Below, one piece after another: positions 1-5,519 of a stretch of 8,295 nt of DNA; the first letter of the stretch is position 1; every line of letters begins with the position of its first letter. Where the stretch lies: positions 1-8,295 of the forward strand of contig NZ_SUTK01000060.1 of the NCBI RefSeq assembly GCF_015062905.1. The letters are read 5' to 3'. The translations under genes were made by a program, and so were the position numbers. Origin of the DNA: Methanobrevibacter thaueri. Lineage in GTDB: Archaea > Methanobacteriota > Methanobacteria > Methanobacteriales > Methanobacteriaceae. The notes under the pieces are model-generated. The model was not told the DNA's origin and made no database searches. It saw nothing but the letters and a program-made list of their open reading frames with translations.

Positions 1-298
1 TACCGCTTTGTACCCTATCCGCACCTGCACCGGTTGCCATTGGGTTTTCCCTTACGATTTGGTGAGGGTATACTCTTAATTTTAAGTGGTATCCCATTCT
101 ACCAGCAGCCCTTTGCATCAATCTGTTAGAAGCAATCCTTGCTGCTTCTAAAGAGTTGTGTCTGATTTGAGCAGGTTTTTTTACAGCTAAACTTAAAGAT
201 ACTGGGAATTCATCTTTTAAGTTTCCCATATCGTATTGTACGATTCTTGAATTTGGGGTTTTTCTAATATAATCTCTTCTTGTATAAGCACGAACCAT
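1..298 (-). CDS. rpl10e: 50S ribosomal protein L10e (L16/uL16 family), 5' part; 3' end outside window
   Basis: Reading the minus strand from the ATG at 298 gives 99 uninterrupted codons that run off the left edge. The translation starts MVRAYTRRDYIRKTPNSR and includes RASNRLMQRAAGRMGYH-like text (ARIASNRLMQRAAGRMGYH) and PHQIVRENPMATGAGADR. These are characteristic of archaeal and eukaryotic L10e, the counterpart of bacterial L16. The protein sits in the large ribosomal subunit near the tRNA-binding and peptidyl-transferase region. The family is usually about 160 to 175 residues, so roughly 60 to 75 C-terminal residues are missing. A strong Shine-Dalgarno (GGAGGAA) lies 7 nt before the ATG and fixes the start. 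The gene diverges from pcc1, with about 200 bp between the two starts. It is partial only because the window ends; no break is seen. Identity rests on recognised sequence and is firm. Confidence 0.95.
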   Translation of the reverse strand, partial: MVRAYTRRDYIRKTPNSRIVQYDMGNLKDEFPVSLSLAVKKPAQIRHNSLEAARIASNRLMQRAAGRMGYHLKLRVYPHQIVRENPMATGAGADRVQSG

Positions 299-303
299 TA
301 TTA

Positions 304-310
304 TTCCTCC
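304..310 (-). promoter_or_regulatory. Shine-Dalgarno of rpl10e
   Basis: Minus-strand GGAGGAA, with the GGAGG core 7 nt upstream of the ATG at 298. It supports that ATG as the start of L10e. Confidence 0.8.
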
Positions 311-371
311 GAAATAAACATAAATTGTTTTTAATTAAAAATAGCTAAAAATAGTGAATTTTCAACAATAG

Positions 372-380
372 CTATATAAA
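372..380 (-). promoter_or_regulatory. Candidate TATA box for rpl10e
   Basis: Minus-strand TTTATATAG resembles the archaeal TATA consensus. Initiation about 25 nt downstream would fall near 350 and give a leader of about 50 nt containing the Shine-Dalgarno. The region is so AT-rich that other boxes are possible, for example the minus-strand ATATATTTAAG near 406-416. Positional inference only. Confidence 0.4.
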
Positions 381-406
381 AATTATATCGTAATATAATA
401 GAATAC

Positions 407-415
407 TTAAATATA
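407..415 (+). promoter_or_regulatory. Alternative TATA-like box upstream of pcc1
   Basis: TTAAATATA on the plus strand would place transcription near 440 and give pcc1 a leader of about 60 nt. The competing model is a leaderless transcript driven by the AT-rich palindrome at 463-478. The sequence alone does not decide between them. Confidence 0.25.
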
Positions 416-462
416 TTGACTAAGTTATTAATAAAGGTTACCCTATTTTTGGAATTTTTGCC

Positions 463-478
463 CCTAAAATATTTTAGG
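463..478. repeat. 16-bp perfect palindrome upstream of pcc1
   Basis: CCTAAAATATTTTAGG is an exact inverted repeat with no spacer, ending 23 nt before the pcc1 ATG. Its AT core (466-476) lies about 26 to 36 nt upstream of that ATG. This is where a TATA box would sit if pcc1 mRNA is leaderless, which is plausible because no Shine-Dalgarno precedes the gene. It could be a regulator-binding site overlapping the promoter or a chance AT palindrome. Confidence 0.45.
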
Positions 479-501
479 TAATAAAAAATATATAATAACT
501 T

Positions 502-732
502 ATGAAAATCAATGGAGATCTTAGGTTCATATATAAGAATGCGGATGACGCAAAGGTGGTTTTTGATTCCCTTGAAGTCGATAATGAAAATTATCTAAAA
601 TCAAAATTAAACGACAACACCATTGAATATAAAGTGAACAGCGAGAAATTGGGCACTTTTCTTGCAACAGTAGACGATTTAATAGCTTCAGAGATAGTTG
701 TTGAAAAAATCGTCGAAAAAATTAAACAATGA
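502..732 (+). CDS. pcc1: KEOPS complex subunit Pcc1
   Basis: This 76-residue protein matches the short Pcc1 family (about 75 to 90 residues) in length and pattern. It has an N-terminal beta strand (DLRFIYKNADDAKVVFDSL), a central EVDNENYL segment, a second strand pair around residues 40-47, and a C-terminal helix with TFLATVDDLIASEIVVEKI. Pcc1 is the small dimerising subunit of KEOPS (Kae1, Bud32, Cgi121, Pcc1). That cytoplasmic complex adds threonylcarbamoyl to A37 of ANN-decoding tRNAs (t6A). The partners are not in this window. No Shine-Dalgarno precedes the ATG, so translation may be leaderless, which is common in archaea. The gene diverges from rpl10e and is followed after 70 bp by the zinc-finger gene, which has its own TATA-like box. 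Identification is by recognised family pattern in a small protein, so slightly less certain than the larger genes. Confidence 0.85.
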   Translation: MKINGDLRFIYKNADDAKVVFDSLEVDNENYLKSKLNDNTIEYKVNSEKLGTFLATVDDLIASEIVVEKIVEKIKQ

Positions 733-758
733 AAAGTTTTATATAAATAAAAAAAACA

Positions 759-768
759 TATATAAAAT
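759..768 (+). promoter_or_regulatory. Candidate TATA box for the zinc-finger membrane protein gene
   Basis: TATATAAAAT-like sequence (ATATATAAAA) sits about 35 to 44 nt before the ATG at 803. Initiation about 25 nt downstream would leave a leader of about 12 to 15 nt. A second TATA-like run, TTTATATAAATA at 738-749, could serve instead. A weak GTGAGAG purine run at 788-794 is the only ribosome-binding candidate. Confidence 0.4.
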
Positions 769-802
769 TAATATATATTAATTCGTTGTGAGAGTGTAAT
801 TT

Positions 803-1816
803 ATGGAATGCTATTATCATCCTGAAAGAGAAAGCACAGATACATGTGCAATATGTGGAAAATCAATATGTAAAGAATGTGGATTAGAAATTGCTGGTAA
901 AATTTATTGTAAAGAATGTTTAGAAAAAATTGTAGGTCTTGGAATTGAAAATAAAGCAGCAGAACCTGCTCAAGAACCTGTAAAAACTGAACCTGCAAGA
1001 CTTAACAAACAACCGGCTGAAGAAAGTGTTTACCAAACACAAAACGTTGTTGAAGAAGTACCTCCAGCACCGGAAGTTCATGAAATAAAACAAATTCGTG
1101 ACGATTCTCCATATAATATAAAGGATAATATTGAGTATAGTGGAGGCCTCGAATCCTCATACGAAAAGGAACCTGTTCAACCTAAAGTAGAACAAGCTCC
1201 TGTCTCTCCAGAACCACAAATTGCACAAAACGAACCTGTCTATCGTCAAGAAGAAATTCCGCAACAAGCTCCTAGTGACGCTGAATACATTTATCCAGAT
1301 CATTCATATGAGCCAGCACCAACAAGTGCAAGAGTGGAATTGGAAGACAGATATGAAAAATATTTAGATGATTTATATTTCGATGATAATGTTCCTTTAG
1401 GCGAACAATTGGCTAAAGATGAAGAACAATACGGCTCCTTAACTAGAAAAGAATATCCTGACAGGGATGAAACTCTATTAAATACTAAAAAACAACGCCC
1501 TAAAAATGAAACCCCTGAAGAAATGGAAGCAAGAATCAGAGCTGAAATTTTAGCGGAAAAAGAAGGCGGCAAAAAAGGTAGAGGCAGAGACAAAAACATC
1601 CATAATTTAAACTATCAGGAAGATAAGGAACCTATGAGTGTTGTTGACATTCTCTTAACCGTATTATTAGTCATAGTGATTTTGGTTGTAATATACTACC
1701 TAGTATATGTATTCGTATTACATGCAGCATACCCAACATTCATGGATGCGATATATGCGCTTTCAAATCCACAAAATGTGATTAATAATATCGTAAGTCC
1801 TCCTCCTACAGTATAA
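803..1816 (+). CDS. B-box-like zinc-finger protein with Pro/Glu-rich linker and C-terminal transmembrane segment; function unknown
   Basis: The 337-residue protein has three visible parts. Residues 3-39 carry regularly spaced C3, H6, C15, C18, C23, C26, C36 and C39, a cross-braced pattern like the B-box zinc finger, probably binding two zinc ions. Residues 50-170 are low-complexity, rich in Pro, Glu, Gln and Val with repeated EPV/EPA units, and probably disordered. Residues 175-265 are highly charged and may be partly helical (PEEMEARIRAEILAEKEGG), ending in a basic KKGRGRDK patch. Residues 281-306 are strongly hydrophobic, one predicted membrane helix, followed by a tail of about 31 residues. 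There is no N-terminal signal peptide, so the zinc finger and linker are probably cytoplasmic and the protein is anchored near its C-terminus. B-box-like fingers also occur at the N-terminus of some prokaryotic membrane proteins; their role is generally unassigned. The gene overlaps its convergent neighbour by 11 bp. No function can be given from sequence alone. Confidence 0.8.
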   Translation: MECYYHPERESTDTCAICGKSICKECGLEIAGKIYCKECLEKIVGLGIENKAAEPAQEPVKTEPARLNKQPAEESVYQTQNVVEEVPPAPEVHEIKQIRDDSPYNIKDNIEYSGGLESSYEKEPVQPKVEQAPVSPEPQIAQNEPVYRQEEIPQQAPSDAEYIYPDHSYEPAPTSARVELEDRYEKYLDDLYFDDNVPLGEQLAKDEEQYGSLTRKEYPDRDETLLNTKKQRPKNETPEEMEARIRAEILAEKEGGKKGRGRDKNIHNLNYQEDKEPMSVVDILLTVLLVIVILVVIYYLVYVFVLHAAYPTFMDAIYALSNPQNVINNIVSPPPTV

Positions 1817-2882
1817 CTTTTTTGAGGACTTTTTCTTTAAATTTTTCCAAACTTTTTTTATCTTTATAAGCCAATATCCTGATATTTGATGGGTATTTGT
1901 CAATGTATTGGGATATTTCTTTTTTTGGTATCGGATTTTCCATTATGCTTAATATTCTTTGCTTGAAATGAGAGGAAAATCCCTGCAATAATGATTTTTC
2001 CAACATTTTTATATCATCAAAAGGCCTGTTTTCAATGATGGTTTCAGCCAATTTGTCATTAAATAGGTTCAAGGCAGCAAGCTCTTCAAAAGAGTAGTTG
2101 TTTGCAGTGTCTAAAATGGCCTCCTCATCCCTAATGCCATATATTATCCCATCATTTTTTATTTCCCGTTTCAGCACATCAATTGTCTTTTGGGGCATCA
2201 TGTCCATAACTTTATCAAAATTGTCCTCCAGAATGCTTTCGCGAATCAATGTGCCGCTCACCCCTTCAATCCGCTCGACAAAAATGAATTTGTCCTTATA
2301 GTCAAAGCCTATTTTTGACAGGGAATTTGAAAATGAGGTGATCACGTAGTTATCCTCCTCAAGCTTTCCCTTCAAAAGGGTTTCATGAGTGGTCTTGTCC
2401 ACTATCTTATAGGGTTTTGATGCAATGTGATGGCCCATGTTAATCCTTCTCAATATCTCATCCATTCCCTCTACAGGCTTGTATCCCCGAGGAATGTAAT
2501 CGGTGTTCAGAGCTTGAAACATCTTGCACAGGCACAGGGAATATTGGCCTGATCCCATTATTCCCATTGGAGGGCCTTCAACCACAATGTCAGCACCAAC
2601 AGAAATTGCAATTTCCGCTCTGATTTCGCGAGGCAATATATATGGTATGCCCCTGCCGCTTCTCTCAAATAGCCCCGGCACAATAGCTACAAACAATGCC
2701 TCATCAAACATTGCCCTTGCAGTTTTCATGCAATGAAAATGGCCATTGTGCAAAGGATTGTACTCGGTGAAATCTGACACCAGAATGGTGTCTGAAGATT
2801 TATCGGAAATTTCACTCTCCACATTTAAATCATTATAGAATAACTCCATATCCCTCTTGAGAATATCTGAAATTTGAGACAT
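1806..2882 (-). CDS. HxGH nucleotidyltransferase of the TmcAL/YlbM type (COG1323-like)
   Basis: This 358-residue protein has an HxGH nucleotide-binding motif in EYNPLHNGH (H45-N-G-H48). A segment follows resembling TmcAL (PGLFERSGRGIPYILPREIR, then GADIVVEGPP), and the second signature is SGTLIRE at 209-215, comparable to the family's STxxR-type motif. The C-terminal helical part, QGFSSHFKQRILSIMENPI, resembles the TmcAL segment of the KRYTRxRLQR type. In Bacillus, TmcAL uses ATP and acetate to acetylate C34 of elongator tRNA-Met; whether the archaeal members do this is not known to me. The protein is shorter than the roughly 400 residues of bacterial TmcAL and has about 30 extra residues before the core. 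No Shine-Dalgarno precedes the ATG at 2880-2882, so the start is less secure; a start nearer the core is possible. It ends inside the convergent gene, diverges from pyrC, and uses more G/C-ending codons than its neighbours. Other adenylyltransferase activities remain possible. Confidence 0.75.
   Translation of the reverse strand: MSQISDILKRDMELFYNDLNVESEISDKSSDTILVSDFTEYNPLHNGHFHCMKTARAMFDEALFVAIVPGLFERSGRGIPYILPREIRAEIAISVGADIVVEGPPMGIMGSGQYSLCLCKMFQALNTDYIPRGYKPVEGMDEILRRINMGHHIASKPYKIVDKTTHETLLKGKLEEDNYVITSFSNSLSKIGFDYKDKFIFVERIEGVSGTLIRESILEDNFDKVMDMMPQKTIDVLKREIKNDGIIYGIRDEEAILDTANNYSFEELAALNLFNDKLAETIIENRPFDDIKMLEKSLLQGFSSHFKQRILSIMENPIPKKEISQYIDKYPSNIRILAYKDKKSLEKFKEKVLKKVIL
1818..1859 (+). 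terminator. Tandem T-tracts after the zinc-finger gene
   Basis: Four plus-strand T runs (1818-1823, 1830-1834, 1842-1846, 1853-1859) follow the stop codon at 1814-1816 at once. Archaeal RNA polymerase terminates at U-rich tracts, so these are good termination sites. They lie inside the last codons of the opposite-strand gene, where they encode its Lys-rich C-terminus. Termination is inferred from composition; there is no clear hairpin. Confidence 0.5.
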
Positions 2883-2919
2883 GATTAAAAATTTGGTTTT
2901 TGGATTAAAAAAAGTTATC

Positions 2920-2927
2920 TTTTAAAA
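2920..2927. promoter_or_regulatory. TTTTAAAA box, possible shared TATA element between the nucleotidyltransferase gene and pyrC
   Basis: This 8-bp palindromic AT box lies in the 83 bp between divergent starts. On the plus strand it would place initiation near 2950, giving pyrC a leader of about 15 nt that still contains its Shine-Dalgarno. On the minus strand it would place initiation near 2895, about 14 nt before the nucleotidyltransferase ATG. Inference from spacing only. Confidence 0.35.
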
Positions 2928-2954
2928 TTAGAAATGACAAATATTGAACCAGAC

Positions 2955-2960
2955 AGGTGA
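2955..2960 (+). promoter_or_regulatory. Shine-Dalgarno that sets the pyrC start
   Basis: AGGTGA lies 5 nt before the ATG at 2966. A GTG codon at 2957 is in the same frame but sits inside this ribosome-binding site, so the ATG at 2966 is the better start. Confidence 0.8.
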
Positions 2961-2965
2961 TAATC

Positions 2966-4222
2966 ATGGATTTAGTTTTGAAAAATTGCAGGTTAGCGGA
3001 TGAAATCGGAGAGTATTTTATAAAAATTGAAGATGGAAAAATATCAGATATTTCAAAGACACCCTTAAAAGCAAGCGAAATAATCGATGTCAAAAGCAAT
3101 TATGTGCTCCCAGGTTTTATCGACCCACATATACATTTCAGAGATCCTGGATTGACCCAAAAAGAGGACTTTAAAAGTGGAAGTTTGGCAGCTGCAAACG
3201 GAGGATTTTCAACAGTCATCGACATGCCGAATACGCTACCTAAAACAAACACATACAAAGCACTTGAAGAAAAAATCAAAATAGCTCAGGAAAAGTCCGT
3301 CGTAAACTTTGAACTTCAAATCGGACATAACGATTTAGAGGAAATGAAAAAGATGATGAAGCTGAATCCGATTTGCGTCAAAATATTCATGGACCTCGAG
3401 AGCGATGAAAGTTTGGAAAAAATATTCCATGATTTATCAATTCTAAAAGAAACCACCGATTATAACGGGCTTGTTGCAACCCATTGTGAAAAAAAATCAA
3501 TCGTTGAAGATGAAACCGAAAGGTTAAAGCAAAATAAGGAAAATACCGCTATTGATTACACCTACGCAAGACCGACCAAATCTGAGGACGAATCTGTCAG
3601 ACAAGCAATTGAGCTTGCAAGGGCAAATGATTTACGTTTGCATATCTGCCATCTAAGCTCAAGCAAATCACTAAGTATGGCAAAAAGTGCAAGTAAAATT
3701 ATGCCTGTAAGCTGGGAATTTACACCACATCATTTACTACTTGATAATTCAGCATACAATATATATGACACATTCATAAAAACCAATCCTCCACTAAGAC
3801 CTGAGGGAGACAGCGTAAGAATCAGTGATTTGGATGAAAATTCAATAATCGGAACAGACCATGCTCCACACACCCTTGAAGACAAGACAAAAGGAGTCTG
3901 GAAATCATCACCGGGAATCCCAAACCTTGAAACAGTTGTGCCGCTACTTTTAACCGAAGTGAATAAAGGCAATCTTGACTTTAAGTTGATTCCAAAGATT
4001 TTCAGTGAAAATGCCGCAAGAGTCTATGGATTAGACACTAAAGGAAAAATAGATGTTGGCTTTGATGCGGATCTTACAATAATAGATTTAAAACGGGAAG
4101 GCAAATTCGACATTGCTGAATTCAAAACAAAAGCTGAATACTCACCGTTTGACGGTTGGGAATACAAAGGTATGCCAATAATGACAATCGTTAATGGAAA
4201 AACAGTAATGAATAAATTATAA
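2966..4222 (+). CDS. pyrC: Dihydroorotase
   Basis: The 418-residue protein catalyses the reversible cyclisation of N-carbamoyl-L-aspartate to dihydroorotate, the third step of de novo pyrimidine synthesis, in the cytoplasm. It is an amidohydrolase-fold TIM barrel. Visible metal and substrate residues are H55 and H57 with R59 in DPHIHFRDPG, K139 in CVKIFMD (the position of the carboxylated bridging lysine in related enzymes), H173 in VATHCE, H229 in LHICHLSS, and D298 in IIGTDHAPHT. A second pair, FTPHHL, lies near residue 255. The end has the usual amidohydrolase small-domain text (GFDADLTIIDL and a final VNGKTV). Length and motifs are complete with no break. I placed the start at the ATG 5 nt after AGGTGA rather than the in-frame GTG 9 nt upstream. 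The gene appears monocistronic: the upstream neighbour diverges and the downstream hydrogenase operon converges, 44 nt away. A generic hydantoinase or allantoinase is less likely given the HFRDPG and GTDHAPHT motifs. Confidence 0.95.
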   Translation: MDLVLKNCRLADEIGEYFIKIEDGKISDISKTPLKASEIIDVKSNYVLPGFIDPHIHFRDPGLTQKEDFKSGSLAAANGGFSTVIDMPNTLPKTNTYKALEEKIKIAQEKSVVNFELQIGHNDLEEMKKMMKLNPICVKIFMDLESDESLEKIFHDLSILKETTDYNGLVATHCEKKSIVEDETERLKQNKENTAIDYTYARPTKSEDESVRQAIELARANDLRLHICHLSSSKSLSMAKSASKIMPVSWEFTPHHLLLDNSAYNIYDTFIKTNPPLRPEGDSVRISDLDENSIIGTDHAPHTLEDKTKGVWKSSPGIPNLETVVPLLLTEVNKGNLDFKLIPKIFSENAARVYGLDTKGKIDVGFDADLTIIDLKREGKFDIAEFKTKAEYSPFDGWEYKGMPIMTIVNGKTVMNKL

Positions 4223-4226
4223 CTAA

Positions 4227-4232
4227 TTTTTT
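4227..4232 (+). terminator. T-tract after pyrC
   Basis: Six consecutive T residues begin 4 nt after the pyrC stop codon. This is a plausible U-tract terminator for the plus strand; the short intergenic region continues with A-runs that serve the opposite strand. Confidence 0.4.
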
Positions 4233-4268
4233 AAAAAAAAGAAAAAAGTAAGGTGTGTTAACACACCT
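4233..4268 (-). terminator. Hairpin plus T-tract terminator of the mvh operon
   Basis: An exact 18-bp palindrome, AGGTGTGTTAACACACCT (4251-4268), is followed on the minus strand by TACTTTTTTCTTTTTTTT (down to 4233). RNA from the mvh operon would fold a GC-containing stem of 7 pairs around a UUAA loop, directly followed by U6 and U8 runs. The palindrome covers the first two of the three bases of the mvhB stop codon (TAG, 4269-4267), so the stem begins inside the gene. Termination is inferred from structure. Confidence 0.65.
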
Positions 4269-5502
4269 ATTTGTAACATAATGCGTCTTCAGGACATGCC
4301 TCAATACATTGACCACATAAGGTACAGAATCCTGCAATTGGTAATTTAGGATTGTCTGTTTTGTGAATCATGTCATAAGGACAAGCTTCGATACAGTCAC
4401 CACATTGATCACATTTAGATGGGTTGAATGCAATTCTGTCTCTTAAGACAGGTTCGCCGTCAATGGTTACTTCATATTGTTCTACTTTTAATGCATCGTT
4501 AGAACACATTGAAGCACAAGCTCCACATCTAATACAGCTAGCAAATGATGGTTCTGAATCAGTTTCCTCTAAAGCAGGGCAGCACATACCAGTTTTGGTA
4601 ATTACGCGCCTAGATTCAGTAGGACATTTGTTAGCACATGCACCGATGAAGTCACATTTTTCTACATCTCTTCCAATACCTTCTGCATCTACAGGTGCAC
4701 CTTCACCCCATTCCACATCAATTTCTAATGCGTCAACAGGACAAAGTTTTACACATAAACCACATGCAGCACAGACACTAGGAATTGCAACAGTTAAACT
4801 TGCACTGTTTGCAGCGATGAAATCACCAGGACATGCTTCAACACAAGTGTTACATCCAATACATTTAGCTGAATCGAAAGTGAAAGATTTGATTTCTTTT
4901 GTACGTTTGATAGGTTTCTTCTCAGCAATGAATATTGCATTCCAAGGACAGGTTTGAGAACATAAACCACATCTGATACAATCGTCACCTACAGTAACAG
5001 GACTGCCAACTTCTTCAAGAGTGATTGCGTTTACAGGACAAGGTTCTACACAAGTTCCACATCCAACACAATTATCGAGGTAAACAGGTCCTTTACCTTT
5101 AAGATCTAATTCATATTCAGCAGGTTCTTTAATGCCTGGAACACCAATTACATCAACTGGGCAAATGTCAACACATTTTTGACACATTACACAGAAACCT
5201 TCAACTTCTTTTAATTTTTCACCAGTGACTTTAATAGTTTCTTGTGGGCAGACTTCTTCACATTTGCCACAGGAGTCACATAAAATAGAATTGAATACTA
5301 ATCTTGGTACAACAATACCTTCAGCGATTTCGAATTCTTCTACTTTTAATGCACCTTGTGGACAAGCGTCAGCACATTTAGGTTCTTCGCCACAAGTGTC
5401 ACAGTGAATAATAGCATTAGGTGTTACTTCAATAGCTGATGTAGGACAAGTACCTTGACAAGCACCACATTTTATACAGCCATCTTCGTTAAATACAATC
5501 AT
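4267..5502 (-). CDS. mvhB: Polyferredoxin MvhB, twelve [4Fe-4S] motifs
   Basis: The 411-residue protein is a string of ferredoxin repeats with CxxCxxCxxxCP-type motifs. The first Cys of each is at residues 9, 34, 75, 104, 145, 175, 214, 244, 283, 323, 364 and 393, i.e. six tandem two-cluster ferredoxin domains. Motif 2 has a longer insertion (CDTCGEEPKCADACP). Motif 9 (CDFIGACANKCP) lacks the second Cys, with Ile286 in its place. MvhB is the last gene of the methanogen mvhDGAB operon. It is thought to act as an electron carrier or reservoir linked to the hydrogenase/heterodisulfide reductase system; its exact partner is debated. There is no signal peptide or membrane segment, so it is cytoplasmic. 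The start follows mvhA by 21 nt, with a G-rich AAGGGGGT as ribosome-binding site. Length agrees with the roughly 410-residue size I recall for Methanothermobacter MvhB. Confidence 0.95.
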   Translation of the reverse strand: MIVFNEDGCIKCGACQGTCPTSAIEVTPNAIIHCDTCGEEPKCADACPQGALKVEEFEIAEGIVVPRLVFNSILCDSCGKCEEVCPQETIKVTGEKLKEVEGFCVMCQKCVDICPVDVIGVPGIKEPAEYELDLKGKGPVYLDNCVGCGTCVEPCPVNAITLEEVGSPVTVGDDCIRCGLCSQTCPWNAIFIAEKKPIKRTKEIKSFTFDSAKCIGCNTCVEACPGDFIAANSASLTVAIPSVCAACGLCVKLCPVDALEIDVEWGEGAPVDAEGIGRDVEKCDFIGACANKCPTESRRVITKTGMCCPALEETDSEPSFASCIRCGACASMCSNDALKVEQYEVTIDGEPVLRDRIAFNPSKCDQCGDCIEACPYDMIHKTDNPKLPIAGFCTLCGQCIEACPEDALCYK

Positions 5503-5511
5503 TTATAAAAA

Positions 5512-5519
5512 ACCCCCTT
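5512..5519 (-). promoter_or_regulatory. Unusual G-rich Shine-Dalgarno of mvhB
   Basis: Minus-strand AAGGGGGT lies 9 nt before the mvhB ATG at 5502. It differs from the AAGGAGGT type seen before mvhA and mvhG by a G in place of the central A, so pairing with 16S rRNA would include one mismatch. Confidence 0.55.

Noticed and set aside
299..501. Possible small gene or RNA in the rpl10e-pcc1 intergenic region
   Set aside because: Too AT-rich and short, with no open frame or stable structured RNA visible; promoter elements explain it adequately.
1300..1599. 99-codon minus-strand open frame inside the zinc-finger gene
   Set aside because: Its Ser/Leu-rich translation is what the reverse complement of a Glu/Lys-rich coding region gives; the plus-strand frame has the coherent domain structure.
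4424..4957. 177-codon plus-strand open frame opposite mvhB
   Set aside because: It is the antisense of the polyferredoxin repeats; its composition mirrors the Cys/Pro codons of mvhB and no protein family is recognisable.
4267..5502. Direct-repeat appearance across mvhB, which at a glance suggests a repeat array
   Set aside because: The periodic TGT/TGC-rich units are the ferredoxin cysteine motifs of one protein, with variable spacing and diverged intervening sequence; not a CRISPR or tandem DNA repeat.
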